Origin: Blastomyces gilchristii SLH14081 | Taxonomy: Eukaryota; Ascomycota; Eurotiomycetes; Onygenales; Ajellomycetaceae | Length of the DNA stretch: 64,000 bases | Direction of reading: 5' to 3' | Assembly: GCF_000003855.2 (NCBI RefSeq) | Contig: NW_003101670.1 | Span: 1,614,908 to 1,678,907 of the forward strand | Shown here: piece by piece, positions 1 through 11,766 of the stretch | Numbering within the stretch: position 1 is the stretch's first letter | How the letters are laid out: each line of letters opens with the position of its first letter | Translations under genes and position numbers: made by a program | The notes under the pieces: generated by a model | Database searches by the model: none | Seen by the model: the letters and a program-made list of their open reading frames with translations, nothing else | Told to the model about the DNA's origin: nothing

Positions 1-25
1 CTGGCTAATTTGAACGTTTCAATAG

Positions 26-404
26 AGCTATCGCTGTCGCCCTTATCCCGTTGACGATTGCCCCCTTTGCTGGTGGATCTCTTAACCCGGTCATGGATGC
101 AGTGTTTTGCGGTACCATCTTGATGCATTCACACATTGGTTTCCAGTACGTAGTATCTTCGCCCGTGTCTAGGTTCGGATTCAAAAAAACCATTTTCAAT
201 TCTAACGTAATGATGTTTTTTTCTTCATTGGAATACAGGTCTTGCATCATCGATTATATCCCCGGGAGACGTTTTCCCAAAGCCAAGAAGGCGTTCGACT
301 GGCTTCTTCGCGTAATGACCCTGACAGTTGCAGTTGGGTTGTATGAGTTCGAGACGAATGATGTTGGCGTGACTGAAGCCATCAAGCGAATCTGGAAAGC
401 GTGA
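26..404 (+). CDS. SDH4: Succinate dehydrogenase membrane-anchor subunit (CybS/Sdh4), 3' part only
   Basis: C-terminal 94 residues of the small membrane anchor of mitochondrial complex II, which binds haem and quinone in the inner membrane. The 5' part lies outside the window. An acceptor at 24-25 follows a gctaat branch site at 4-9, so coding resumes at 26. A second intron at 146-238 has donor GTACGT and an internal tctaac; splicing joins HSHIGFQ to SCIIDYIP, the family's conserved run. The ending YEFETNDVGVTEAIKRIWKA is typical of fungal Sdh4. The histidine in HSHIGFQ lies in the haem/quinone region. Coding stops at TGA 402-404, and the next gene converges on it. A TTG at 51 is not a real start. 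Alternative: the paralogue Tim18, less likely because this anchor tail is fully kept. Confidence 0.9.
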
Positions 405-963
405 TCTGTTTTCTCTTATTTAGTCTTTTCGTTTGTCCTTTTCGATATATTGATTTGTTCCTTTTTTGATTTTAGGGGTATTGTTTTTGATGATGTCTTC
501 TCAAGCTTTCCAAGTCAGCCCTTCTACTGCCCCTTTTCTCTTTTCTCCTTCCCGCATCTTTTCATTTCACGTACATTATTTCTTCCCCTAGATTCCAGCC
601 TCACTCTGATACTGTAAAAATTCCTTTATTTCTGTCTCTATATAAGGACGTCAAAATATCATGTCTATCTGTTGGCCGGCCGGGCTCATAACCTGTAGGC
701 TACTGGGGCAAAAGAGCTCAGTCACCACCAGCGCACTGCTGGTAGAAGGGCCGATCAACCCGGGACCCCCAACACTATCTGTCTGTACCCTATCCATATT
801 GCTAAGCGTACGATCTTGCCGAATGGAACTAAAATAAAATAACCCCATCCATACATACCCCAAGCGCCATTGCTCCGCTAGTATCAAACGAGGCATACCA
901 CGTACAATTGAAAGGGACATAAAATAAATAACTATAAGGCATCACCTTCTAACAAGTACCCAC
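405..963. other. Convergent 3' intergenic region
   Basis: Lies between the 3' ends of SDH4 (plus) and the Maf-like gene (minus). It is T-rich near 405-480, as expected for 3' UTR and polyadenylation signals. The open frame at 651-920 (minus) has no recognisable domain and unlikely composition; I see no gene here. Confidence 0.6.
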
Positions 964-1812
964 TTACTCCAACTCCTCCTCCTGCCCCATCTCCTCCGCC
1001 TCCCCACCAAGCAGCTCCTCATCATCCGCAACCGCCACAACCTTCTCAATCAACTTCAACGTAGCCCGCAACGGCAACCCAATCACATTATCATAACTCC
1101 CTTCAATCCTCTCCACCAGAATCGACCCGAGCCCCTGCATCCCATACCCACCCGCCTTATCCACCCCTTCCCGCGTCCGCACATACGCCAAGATCAACTC
1201 ATCCGTAATCGTCGGATCGAACCGCACAACCGACGCCTCCACAGTCGACTCCAGCGCATACCCGGGATCGCGCGCGCTCTTCAACGGCACCATCGCCGTC
1301 ATGGCCGTGTAGACCGTGTGGTCGCCCGCGTCGCGTAGCGACTTCAGCATGGCTATATGCTGGGCCTCGGAGCGTGGTTTTTCCAAGATCTGCGCGCCGC
1401 CGGAAGCTGTGGGGTCGACGACGATGGTGTCCGCGGCGAGGATCAGGGCCGGCTCGCCCTTTTCCTCATTGTCGATTTCCTGTCTGTAGACCGCCTGCGC
1501 CTTCCTGATTGCTGTTTCTAGGCAGTATTCGAGCGGGGAGAGGGTGGCTTTGGGCAGGTCTTCGGCAAAGCTGGAGGGGATTATTTCGACGTTGGGCAGG
1601 CCAAGGTAGGAGAGGATTTGGCGGCGGCGGGGGGAGCTGGAGGCTAGGATTACGCGTTTGGATCGCAGGTCGATTAGGGTTGGGAGGGCGAGGGCGGGGG
1701 GTCGTGGGAGAGTCAGCGGGGTGCGTCCACTGCCTTTGCCTGCACCGGCGCTGGCGTCGGAGTATGAGGGCGGTGGGCCTGAGGGTTGTCTTTCAGATGT
1801 GGAGTCGGTCAT
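964..1812 (-). CDS. Maf/YhdE-like nucleoside triphosphate pyrophosphatase
   Basis: Single-exon protein of 282 residues. The Maf fold begins near residue 54 with the signature LASSSPRRRQ (about 56-65). It continues with AADTIVV containing the catalytic-type Asp (about 128) and EKPRS (about 144-148), and ends with GGYGMQGLGS and YDNVIGLPL. Maf proteins hydrolyse non-canonical or modified nucleotides to monophosphates and so clean the nucleotide pool. The first 50 residues are Pro/Ser-rich and disordered, a common extension in filamentous fungi, and the last 20 are acidic. The start at 1812 is the first ATG after an upstream pyrimidine-rich stretch (1860-1876). The family is confident; the substrate is not readable from sequence. 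No C-terminal methyltransferase domain, as in animal ASMTL, is present. Confidence 0.93.
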   Translation of the reverse strand: MTDSTSERQPSGPPPSYSDASAGAGKGSGRTPLTLPRPPALALPTLIDLRSKRVILASSSPRRRQILSYLGLPNVEIIPSSFAEDLPKATLSPLEYCLETAIRKAQAVYRQEIDNEEKGEPALILAADTIVVDPTASGGAQILEKPRSEAQHIAMLKSLRDAGDHTVYTAMTAMVPLKSARDPGYALESTVEASVVRFDPTITDELILAYVRTREGVDKAGGYGMQGLGSILVERIEGSYDNVIGLPLRATLKLIEKVVAVADDEELLGGEAEEMGQEEELE

Positions 1813-3173
1813 TTTTTTATATTTTAAAAGAAGAAAACCTGGGAGTATCCTTCTGTTCGTTTTTTTTTTTTTTTCCGGCTGAATCGATGGGTGTTGGACC
1901 GCTTTGCGGGGTGATCTGCGGGTGGTGGGGTGGTGGGGTGGGGGGAGGTGATGGAACGGTGTGGATGTTTGGCCAGATAACCAAGGAAGGGCGGATGGGG
2001 AGAGAGTGGATTTTCTTCTCGGAGGTTTTTCCCGTTTATATTCTCTAATTGATATCTGGTTACCAATTGTTTGTGAGCAGATGTTCCAAGTTGAGGTGTT
2101 TGGCCTTGTGTGATAAAGGGCGGAAACAATTCTTTAGCAGCAAAAATACGACGAGGATTGATTGGCAAGAGCATCCCCTGTCAAAAACAAGGTTGCTTTG
2201 CACAAAAGTGTTTATCTTAAAACGTTTTAAAAATATCTACAGTGCATTGATGTCAACGGGAACCTGGTAGGATGGTGTCAAAAGAATGATCTAGGGACCA
2301 AATTAAATTCATAATTAGGGGAGAGAAAATATATTTATATATTTATATAGAACTGAGGAGTATATATATAGAATCAATGTCTGAGACGAAAAGCAAAACA
2401 AGAATCCATGCACTACGAATAGCGGATTCTGGGGTATGTAGGGTTACTAGAACCAAAATGAACAAAGGGCAAGTAAATACTATATAGTTACAAGCATGCG
2501 CAAGAACCACAACGAACGAAAAAGAGAAAACGTGTGATAATACAAAAACTCCATGCGCGAGCCCAAACAGCGAAAAGGGAGAAAAAACGACGACCACCTT
2601 CTCTCTCACGCGAGAAAATAGAACAAATGCCTTCGAATCGTTTTAGTAGACCCTCACCCACCCCGCTCTTGGGCCAGGTGATTCCATCCTAACCTGCCCC
2701 TGAATCGTGGAGTATCATTCCCTGGCCGATCTTCTCGATTGCTAGAATGGTGTGCGCTCCCCGTCTAAATATATAGACCAAGTTGGGATGAATCGGGACA
2801 CCCATTCATTTTCTAGTCTGTCTCGGACATGATGGGAAAAATTGTTGAAACTTGGCGAAACAGCTCGGTTTCTCCTGTGCTTTTCCCCCCTCTCTATTTT
2901 TGCGTATGGATATGCTTATCCCGAGGTCATCATGTTCTCATGCGCCAGTAAAAATATGTCCCAGTCCGAAAAACGGTCCGCTCCTACAACTCCCCGATTC
3001 CCAGCCTCCATCCCGGAACAATGGCTGGCTATACATCGCGCCAATATCTGAGGCGAGGAAAAAGTCGTTCGTGGCGGGGAAAGTAACATAGAAAGTTAAA
3101 AAAAAAAAAAAAAAACACGTAGGTAGTATGGAGAGCAGGTATCAAAGCGTTCGATCCTGTTCGTTCCGATATT
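1813..3173. other. Intergenic region, no gene seen
   Basis: The promoter side of the Maf-like gene includes a 17-T tract near 1860-1876 and a G-rich stretch at 1920-1945. A run of A at about 3099-3115 marks the 3' side of the bHLH gene. Short open frames at 2343-2609 and 2842-3091 lack domains and splice context. The region may contain long UTRs. Confidence 0.5.
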
Positions 3174-3677
3174 CTATCGTCGCAGAGCATCTTCAGGAGA
3201 ACCGCCTCTCTTCTCAATTTCCTCCACCAGCTCTTTCCGCTCCTGCAACTTCATCTGCATGAAGTCCACAGTCTTGCGCAGGACCACGCCCTCACTGCGG
3301 CCCTGGCCCTCGAGCCCCGGAACAAGTTCAGTCAGCCTGTCGAACCCTTCACGAATGGCGGCGCGCCGCTTCTGCTCAGACGCGATGTGGTTATTCTTCT
3401 TTTCCTGCTCTGTAAGGCGTGGTTTTTCTTTGTCTGTAGTCCGTGAGGTTAGGCGGGAGTTTGGCTGAGGCGATGCGGACGATGTCATAGACACGGAGGC
3501 AGGGCCTTGGTTCCGGGCTCCCGTGGCTGGTGTCTGGATGACTGTGAAGTTGGAGTGGTCGGAAGGGGAGAGGGAAGGATTGGAGGGAGACATAGATGCT
3601 GAGGGGGAGATGGGAGATGGGGAGGGAGAGGCGGACGAAGACGACGAGGACGCCTGGCCACGGAGAGCTGAGAGCAT
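3174..3677 (-). CDS. Basic helix-loop-helix transcription factor (Ino4-like size class)
   Basis: Protein of 167 residues with one recognisable domain. Residues 1-75 are Ser/Pro-rich. A bHLH domain spans about 91-145. The basic region NNHIASEQKRRAAIREGF contains the E-box-reading pattern His, Glu and Arg at the usual spacing. Helix 1 is FDRLTELVP, the loop is GLEGQGRSEG, and helix 2 begins VVLRKTVDFMQMKL. A short helical tail (ERKELVEEIEKR) could extend dimerisation. Such proteins bind CANNTG sites as homo- or heterodimers; small fungal members include Ino4, the partner of Ino2 in phospholipid gene control. The target genes here are unknown. No intron is needed. An upstream exon cannot be excluded, because the N-terminus is low-complexity and poorly conserved. 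Confidence 0.85.
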   Translation of the reverse strand: MLSALRGQASSSSSSASPSPSPISPSASMSPSNPSLSPSDHSNFTVIQTPATGARNQGPASVSMTSSASPQPNSRLTSRTTDKEKPRLTEQEKKNNHIASEQKRRAAIREGFDRLTELVPGLEGQGRSEGVVLRKTVDFMQMKLQERKELVEEIEKRGGSPEDALRR

Positions 3678-4475
3678 AACCTGATTGTCGTGGGGGAGGG
3701 ATTGGAGGGGGGTTTAAATAGGTTTAAAATGTGAGTATATTTAGCTGAGGATTGGATATCCATGCGAATGCTACCATCAATGAATGGCGGGATTGGGTGG
3801 ATTGGAGGGATGAGTGACGAGAATGAGCGGACAAGGATTGAAATATCAAGGCAAGCAAGACAGGCACGATAAGGGAATGATGGCTAGATTGCGCTTAGAG
3901 TTGTTAGGTCGAGTTAAATAGTCCTCCATGGATGCGTGTACAGTTAGCTATTTCCTCCGTGCTGGTGGCATGTAGAAGTCGGCGAATATAAACAATATCT
4001 TACTTGATGCTCTCGGTATCTTTCCTCGGATGCGCCAACAAGTTGCAGGGAAAGGGAACGGGGATTCGAGATGCGGGGCAAAGCCGCTCCTTTAAAAAGA
4101 CGACGCTAGTGAAATAGGGTTTTTAGCCTCTTCTGCTGCGGCTCTCTCAGTTCCAGCCCCGAATCATGGTCGACAGCCGATGTTGACGTAGATCACTCCA
4201 ACTCGCACCCGCGCAACCATGGGACTATTGCACAATTTGCTGCAAGACATGGAGATGCAGATGGAAGATGGCCAACTTCTTCATATTTGCTGTCTTTTAA
4301 ACCCTAAGAATTCGCTCTTGGAATATCACACTGTTCTGGGGGCTGAGTTAACACACATTACTGTTGTCCTCCACGCCGTCTTTGACATCGACTCCCTATA
4401 TCCCGAGACTTTTCTTCTTGCTTCTCTGGAACAGGCTTCCTCCCGATAGAGGATATCGTACTAACACTATCCAAC
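3678..4475. other. Divergent promoter region between bHLH and GFA-domain genes
   Basis: About 800 bases between two divergently transcribed genes. A short open frame at 4219-4449 starts in a CAACCATGG context and would lie in the 5' leader of the GFA-domain gene. It has no domain and ends before 4476, so it may be an upstream ORF. No other feature is recognised. Confidence 0.4.
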
Positions 4476-5578
4476 ATGGATCGGGACCGGACACTTCGGG
4501 GATCCTGCTCCTGCGGCCGCATTCAATATGCCATTCTTATCCCTCGCAACGCCGTCACGCACGCTGAGGTCTATTTTGATACAAGCAGTGACCGCCGTAT
4601 GTTAAATCCCATTAACCCTCCCTGTTCCGAACAAAGGATCGCAACAAGATCCCGACATAAGCACACTAACCGACGACTGCATGTGGGGATTTATTACCAG
4701 GGAGAAACCAAGCAGCCCCATTAACGGCATGGCTCCGCGTACCCCTGGATTGGTACCAGTCGACCACAACATCCTATTTCCCAGATGAAACACACAGCGC
4801 TATCCGCCGCACCTTTATCCCGCCTAACGCACCGCATTCCCAGCGCAATTTCTGTGGCTTCTGCGGCACCCCTATGTCATACTGGAGCGAAAACCCGCCC
4901 GAGGAAGCTGAGTTTATCTCGGTGACCATAGGCAGTTTGTTCAGCGAGGACCAGGGCGCGCTAGAGGATTTGGATCTTCTGCCTTCAGATGTTGATACGG
5001 ATGTGGAAGTTGCCAGCGGCCGCGCCACTCCCACCACCTCTACTGGTCCACCGGTTCCCTCCGCTGTTACATCTGCGTCCACCCAACTGGGCCCGAGATT
5101 CATAGAACCACGAGTGTCGGTCAAGCATCGGTTTGGTATCGTCAATGGCATTCCATGGTTTGAGGAAATGATGCAAGGGAGCCGGCTAGGCAGGGTTGGG
5201 AGGAGAAGACGCGGGGTGGGTATCAGTGCGGATCGATCGACGAGAGTGGAATGGGAGGTGAGCGAGTGGCATGATGATGGTTTAGGTCCCGTCGTGGAAG
5301 ACCTTACCCCTGGCTCTGGCTCTGCTTCTGACGTCTACACGCCATCACGAGCGTCCAAAAGGAAAACTCCTGAGGTGGATGGTGGTGAGTGAGTGAGTGA
5401 ATTAATGAATGGGACGGGGCGATGAAACTCATTGCATGAGGTGGAGACATTCCTGCTTTTGATTGTTTAACTTTTAGGTGGTTGGCTTCGTTGGCTTTGG
5501 GACACCCGTCCTATCTTCCTTGGGGCAATCCTTGGACGTTACAGGTACCTGTTCTGTTCTATATACTGCTGCTCCTGA
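4476..5578 (+). CDS. GFA/CENP-V (glutathione-dependent formaldehyde-activating) domain protein
   Basis: Three exons (4476-4596, 4701-5384, 5478-5578) give about 301 residues. The Mss4-like zinc fold opens with GSCSCGRIQY (Cys 11 and 13) and closes with FCGFCGTPMSYWSE. Between them lies LTAWLRVPLDWYQSTTTSYF, a stretch typical of the fungal DUF636 subfamily. Intron 1 has donor GTATGT at 4597 and branch cactaac; its acceptor is probably 4700, with 4712 or 4715 as in-frame alternatives. Intron 2 (donor GTGAGT at 5385) keeps the frame into a Trp-rich tail, GWLRWLWDTRPIFLG, ending in two cysteines. Family members bind zinc and are linked to small thiol-adduct chemistry, but most, probably including this one, have no proven reaction. 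The middle (residues 130-260) is acidic and low-complexity. The last exon is the least certain part. Confidence 0.8.
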
Positions 5579-6592
5579 TAATGAACTTCATTATCGCCTG
5601 CTCTGCCACTACACTCATTCACAAGATGGTTCTCCATGCCATACTATAAGAACATACCCATTTTTTGGGCTATTTTACGTGCCATTCTTGCGGAAAGATA
5701 AATATTGCACATAGCATGGACACAAAAACATACGGCTATATGTTTACTCTTCAACTACGTTCCGATCTCCTGTTACTGGATTTCGTCCACCGTTGAACCG
5801 GCATTCCCAAAAATTCCCTTCTATATTGCCATTGAAGTCTAGTATAAATGATGCTTCATGTCCTTATCCCCCATCTTTAATGACAGTGCCCTCAGTTACC
5901 ACTAGCCTAGAAGCTTGACCCCAACTCCTAGCGCTGAGGGGGATCATATTCATGTTGTCTACATTGGTTTGACATGCATTCTATCTTGCCATTGTCATTA
6001 TATCAGCGCCCATACCACTGCAAGGTTGCTAGACTTGACATTGTGACCATATATATTTCCTGGATATTCAACAAAGGCCATTAATAACATTCCCTTGGTT
6101 CTTGTTTGTTATGGATGCTGTTTGATGAGCTGTTGAACTGCAATGTTTTGAGCATTGATAGAGAAAGATATTTTCTAGTTATTACCATCTTACTATTTCT
6201 TAACATTTTTGTTAATCTTTTCTTAACTACATATATCTTAACCTTTTTAATTTCTCTTTATGTTTTGTAGGGAGAATGTTTCTCAGAGCTCTGACATAGT
6301 TTCTCTCCACACTCTATGAGTGTTCACATCAGATACTCCTATAACATCACAACTTTCTCATTTGGTTTAGTCATGCTTCATGAGACAATGCTCTTAAACT
6401 GAGTCTCTCTGAAGACTCACATCATACAAATTTTCACACAATTTCTCCTTCTTCTTCTCCTCTTCTTCTGTTTCTTCTTGTTCTTATTTTCCCCATATTC
6501 TCCTTCTTTTGTAACCTTCTCCTAATAATCGTCATCCCAACTGTTTATCACGTCTGTAAAGTGTGAAAACTCAAACACCAGCAAGACAAACC
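5579..6592. other. Intergenic region and long leader
   Basis: About 1 kb, increasingly A+T-rich toward 6100-6550, with CT-rich tracts at 6440-6500 that look like a fungal core promoter and 5' UTR for the gene starting at 6593. No coding signal is recognised. Confidence 0.5.
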
Positions 6593-9500
6593 ATGGTGAC
6601 ACCATCACACTTCCCCCTTGCAAAACGCTCCCTCGACAGCCTTGGGCTGCGAAGACGATATGAGTCTCCTCCACGGCAGTTCTTTCGCCCTGAACTTCGA
6701 GCTAGAGCTTCAAGTAGCTCAGCGCTGGCCCAACGCGCTGGCTCTATGAGGTTTGCAACGGCAGTACCGGAATCCTACATCAAGATGACTAGAAAGCCAC
6801 CTAAGAAACGCAACAATAGGAAGAAGAATAACAAAAAGAAGCAGAAGGGTGGGCGCTCTAAGAACGCGGCAATCGAGGATCTACCGTTGTCGAAACGCTG
6901 GGCTTTAGCTGCGGCGAATGCGTTTCGTCCGTCAAGCAAGAGTGATGCAAAGCAGATTCAGTCTAGAAAGGTATGTCCGTGTTTCGAGTGTTGAATAGTT
7001 ATCTTTTCGGTGTAAAAACGGTTTATGAAGATTACGAAACATATGTTAACGTTCGTTGATTTGGAAAAACAGCTTCGCCGTGTTGTAAAAAGAGCTGATC
7101 TATCGCCCAAAATTTCTCGTCCAGTTCCAGCACAGGCATTTGCTACCCCTCCGGTATGTCTTCAAAATTTCGATGTCTGTGTTGTTTTTACTTTTACTAT
7201 TCTTTTCTTATTTTGCCAGATTTGTTTTCTCTTCTTAATTTCTAACAGTTATTTAGAAGAGAAAGTCGAGTCTGCACGCGGGCGCGAAGACGCGTGCTGC
7301 CTCGACTGGCAACAATGACCCCCTTATTGAAAAACCTCTTCCAAGCACTCCAGGGCCAAAAGTTCTAGATATCCCAGACATCGAAGAGGAGCGTCCACGT
7401 AGTTCGAAGAGTACCATTGGGGCAGAAGACACTCCTGTTCGTCAAAATAAAGTGGGAAGACCTGAAGCGTCAGAGAGGTGGCCGGTTTTATCCCCATGGA
7501 AACCACCTCACTCGTGGGAGTCCAATTATTGTCGCGTTGAAGAGAGAAAGGAATCTCAACAGCCTTCCTCACAACCCAACGATGGTGTAGCACCTTCGAC
7601 ACCAACGGAAGTTCCTCCCCCTCTGCCGCCATCAAAGCCATCGACTCCCCCAAGGGGTACTACTCTACGGCATAGTCGTCTGCGAATCGCGTCAAACTGG
7701 GCTGCCAACAATTCTCATCTCGATACTATTTATCAAGCAGTGGAGCCAAATGATCCAGTGGAGATGGCGTCTCAAAACGAGCATTCAGAACTTTTACCAA
7801 ACATGATCCCGTCAGGAAACAATAAGGCAGTAACACAACCACTGGAGGTAAACAGTGAATCGAACCGCGTAAACCAAGCTGTGGGGAACAATGATAATAC
7901 CACCTTTAAACCCAATCCATTTCGGAACCGTTATCGAACTGTCTCGTCGCCCCAACATTCTTCACAACAGCAGCCGCAGAGTGACTTACGGGAATTTTCT
8001 TTCGAATTCAGCACCGATTGCCAGAATCCCGGGCCCACCAATAATCAGAAACAGGCAGGTGCTCATATGATGGATGACAAGGAAGTGTCGAATAGTTACA
8101 CCACTCCTCGCAACGAAAATGCAGCGTCGAAAATTCCCCGTGCCTCGCCAAAGGTATTGACTCCTCCTTCTACTGGTGAAGTTAACAGATTGAAGAAAAT
8201 TGCATCTCCCCGCCGACGCAGTTCTATCCCTATCCCAAGTCGGATGGTACATGGACGGGACAAGGTTGATGTTAGCGCGCTACATGCTAGTCCTCCATTA
8301 AAAACTACTCGCAACTCTAGTTCCGCTTACACCAGTACAATCTACGAAGACGAAACTCCTGGAGGACAAAAAGAATTGGGGTCTCAGAAAACTATTGATA
8401 GTATTGATCCCAACGACACAGGCCACATGGGACTGCATGGGAATGATTCTACCCCTCCAACGAGCCTGCCCGAGGGGTACAGATCAAAAGAGTTGGCTGC
8501 AGCAGGTCGTTCTGGCCCTCAGCTCCGCATCTCCCCAGAGGCAGACAAAGTTATTATGGGGAATATGACTGACGCACTTGAAGACTCGTCCCAAAAATCT
8601 ACTAGAAATCGCGCCAACCGCCACTCAAGCTCGAAGAGACTCTCGGGGGATAGTATTTTTGGCAGCTTCACCCCCAAGTATCTCATGCATTCGCAGTCTA
8701 ACAGCTCCTTGAATCCTTCCACTTCTTCACCTATGGAGGGCAAGGTAGCAGTTGCAAGAGACAAGAAACTCAAGAAGGCTAGAAGCACAGACGCTACCTA
8801 CGCCAAGATGCCAAAGAACGAACACATGAAGAAGTTCGGCACAAATCCTTTCTACGATGATGGGATTGCAGGACGCGTGCCATTACCTGGAATGTTCAAC
8901 GAGAGATACCCATTCTTGAATAGTAGCAGCCCGGACCCACCCCGTTATTCAGAAGCAGATGCGACCAGCCAGGGTTACAAGGCGCTGCCATCGTCCCCGC
9001 TTGCTGAGAGCACAACCCTCATCGACGACAATGATGTCGTATATTCCCAGCCTGGATCTCATCAGAAGTATGTAGTCCCGAGCCCCCTGGACTCCCATAC
9101 CTCTGCGGACCAATTCCACAATAAAAAAGAGAATGAACCCTTCAGCGAACGTGACGCTTCCTCTACTTCCCGCCACCGCAGTGCTTCGCAGCGTTTACTT
9201 CATCGTTCATCTCGCCATTGCATGTCTGAACATGGAAGCCACGGTAAATCGAAATTGAACAATGTAGCTACCTCGAACCCTTCTACCGAGTTAGTACAAA
9301 GGGATACATTTGAGATTCCCCGTAGGAAGCATCGAGAGAGCTCAGCAAAGCACCGCTCCGCTTCGACAAGCCTCGACTACCCCAAGGCTAAGGAGTCTTC
9401 TACAAGGGCTGGTGGCGTGTTGTCTAACTTCCGTGGTCTCTTCACGAAACAGAAGAACGACTCGATCACCGCAAGTGCAAATTCAGGAGCAGGTGCATCC

Positions 9501-10163
9501 AGTTCAACCACTGCCAAGCGCAAGGATCTCGAGCGCGTCAAAGCTGCGAATAGCGGGAAATTGAGTACCGGAAGCCCCATGGAGCGCTCTTTCAGCCGTC
9601 GTGCCCGGGGGATCTCCCGTGCCGACAAACGTGGCGAGGACAACCGGGGCACCTCTTCTCGTGACAGTAATGTGGATCAGTCCCGCCCAGCATCTGATGC
9701 CCTTACGGTCACCTCGCAGATGGCGGACTCACCGGCGCTCTCTGGGATTAGTAATGTTAGTGCTCTGTGTATGAATGTACTGAATTCAGCTCGTGATGAA
9801 CCAAATGGCGCCAAAAAAGAGAAGTTTCTCCAGGTACGGATCCACACCAGTCTTCTCCTTCATCACTTTGTTCTTCAGCAACCCACTGTTCTTTCCTTCT
9901 TTTCTCTCTTTGTCTTTTAACTCCCTTAAACTCCCAATTTTAAGGAAAACTAACCACTTGGTGAAAACATGTAGCTTGGCAAAATTCTCGTTGAGGTTGT
10001 TAACCACTCGAATGATGCTGAACGTGCCATGTTGGCTGCTGTACAGGCTGCAAAGGAGTCTGAAATCGCCTGCGCTCTCGCCAAGGAAAATGCCTTGAGA
10101 ATTGCCCAAGTTGCTCAAGACTGGATTAACTGCAGTAATAGCGATAACACAAGCCTACGCTAA
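6593..10163 (+). CDS. Large low-complexity Ser-rich protein of unknown function
   Basis: Four exons (6593-6970, 7073-7153, 7257-9833, 9975-10163) encode about 1,074 residues. Every intron falls between codons, with donors GTATGT, GTATGT and GTACGG. The start ATG is in an AAACCATGG context. I do not recognise a family. Visible parts: a basic Lys/Arg/Asn-rich patch near residues 65-90 that could serve as a nuclear signal; a long disordered middle rich in Ser, Pro and Asn with many SP/TP sites; a short segment NFRGLFTKQK near the C-terminal third; and a final exon predicted to be strongly helical, beginning LGKILVEVVNHSNDAERAML. The separate exon and regular heptads of that tail suggest a short coiled coil and the only folded part. 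The middle resembles regulated cytoskeletal or signalling scaffolds, but that is analogy only. Confidence 0.8.
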
Positions 10164-11715
10164 GTCACATTCGCAATTTTTCTGCGTGTGTGTTTCGAGG
10201 CCAGCCTTTTGATCGTTATTCTTCTGCCATTGTCCAAGCCTGCTGAGTGCCCGAGAGCTATCAGGAGCTAGCAAGTTCTCATGGGAGCATATGACCTGTA
10301 CAAAATATTGATGTGATGAAGTTATTACTTCTCTAGTTCTCATTGTCTGATTCTTATTTTTCCTGTGTGTGATCAAATGTCTTGACAATGCTAAGTTTAC
10401 TTTTTTTTTCTTCTTTTTTTATTTTTTTTCTTTTTTGTCACAGGACTGATGCTGTTATCAATTTTCCCTTTCATTTTTTTCGTCTCTACATTTTCGTCTC
10501 GACCTCTGGCCCCATCTTTCCCCATTCTTCTCATTTCTATGTTTTGATCTCCTCCAATTAACACGACAAGAACCAAGATAATTTACTGTTCTCAGATAAG
10601 ATAGAATAGAAAAGTATCTTGCTTATTACTGCCTTTTTTCATTGTTCAATTTTGTCATATATTTTCCTTAATGGGCCGGAGCCACTGAGGCATGGATCAT
10701 GCCATCCTGCATTGTACTCCTGTCTGCTGAGTTCTTCAGTTATGCAGTTCCCCATCAGATATCTGGCATTTGAGTTCTGATATGATCTTCATCTGGCAAA
10801 TCTCATATCATCTACCTTCAGATATTTGGGTAGCGAGTTTGCCTAGTCTACTACAGTGGACTCGCCAAAATACATCCTCTTTTCTATCAAGGGGATTTTT
10901 TTCTGTGGTTTTACTTTCACGCTAAATAACTAAATATCGCGACGATGCCCCGTTCATCTGCTACGGCTTTTGCCTATGATTTCTGATTCTCAAGCCCGCT
11001 CAACATGAATGCGATGCTAGCTCGAAAGTGATCGCTAGCCAAGTTCAATGAAATACGATTTTTTTCTTGTTCTATATTATCAAAGGTTCTTTTTGAAAAG
11101 AATTTAATGTATAATTTTTGCAGGTTTTCAACGCTTCAGCAGTAGATTTGATTTCTCTTACCACTGCTACTTCTGTCACTATCACAATGAATGAATCAAT
11201 ATCTTCTCATACTACTGTAAAATCCCAGTGCTGAAGCATCAGGTACAATCAAGATAGTCAGCACAAAGAAGACCACTGTGTAAAGTGCATGCATAATAAT
11301 GAGTGTTTCACTAACTGTCTGCTTTCATTATCTGATTGAAAGTAACACATAAGCTGCATTATCTTCACTCTTGTAAGCTCTCAGTTGTTGTCTAAATGTT
11401 CTCTTTTTTCACTCATTTTCAACTGACTCCTCTCATCTTTCTATCACATTATATATACAAGCAGGTTGTCTTTCTTCTTCTACTGAAGACATCAGCTTTC
11501 TTCTCTTCTTACAAACTATCTCATAGACTCATAAACACTAAACAACACCTATGTTTGTTGTTATTGTCTAAGATAATCAGTGACTATATAATATTCAGAG
11601 ATATATAAACTCATGCATTAGATATCAAAACATTATAACTTAATCATATCTCTTCATTTCTCTGCATTTACATTGTCTTCTTCATATCAGAGTAAGTCTT
11701 CATCTTTGTCTTTAA

Positions 11716-11766
<51 letters not shown>

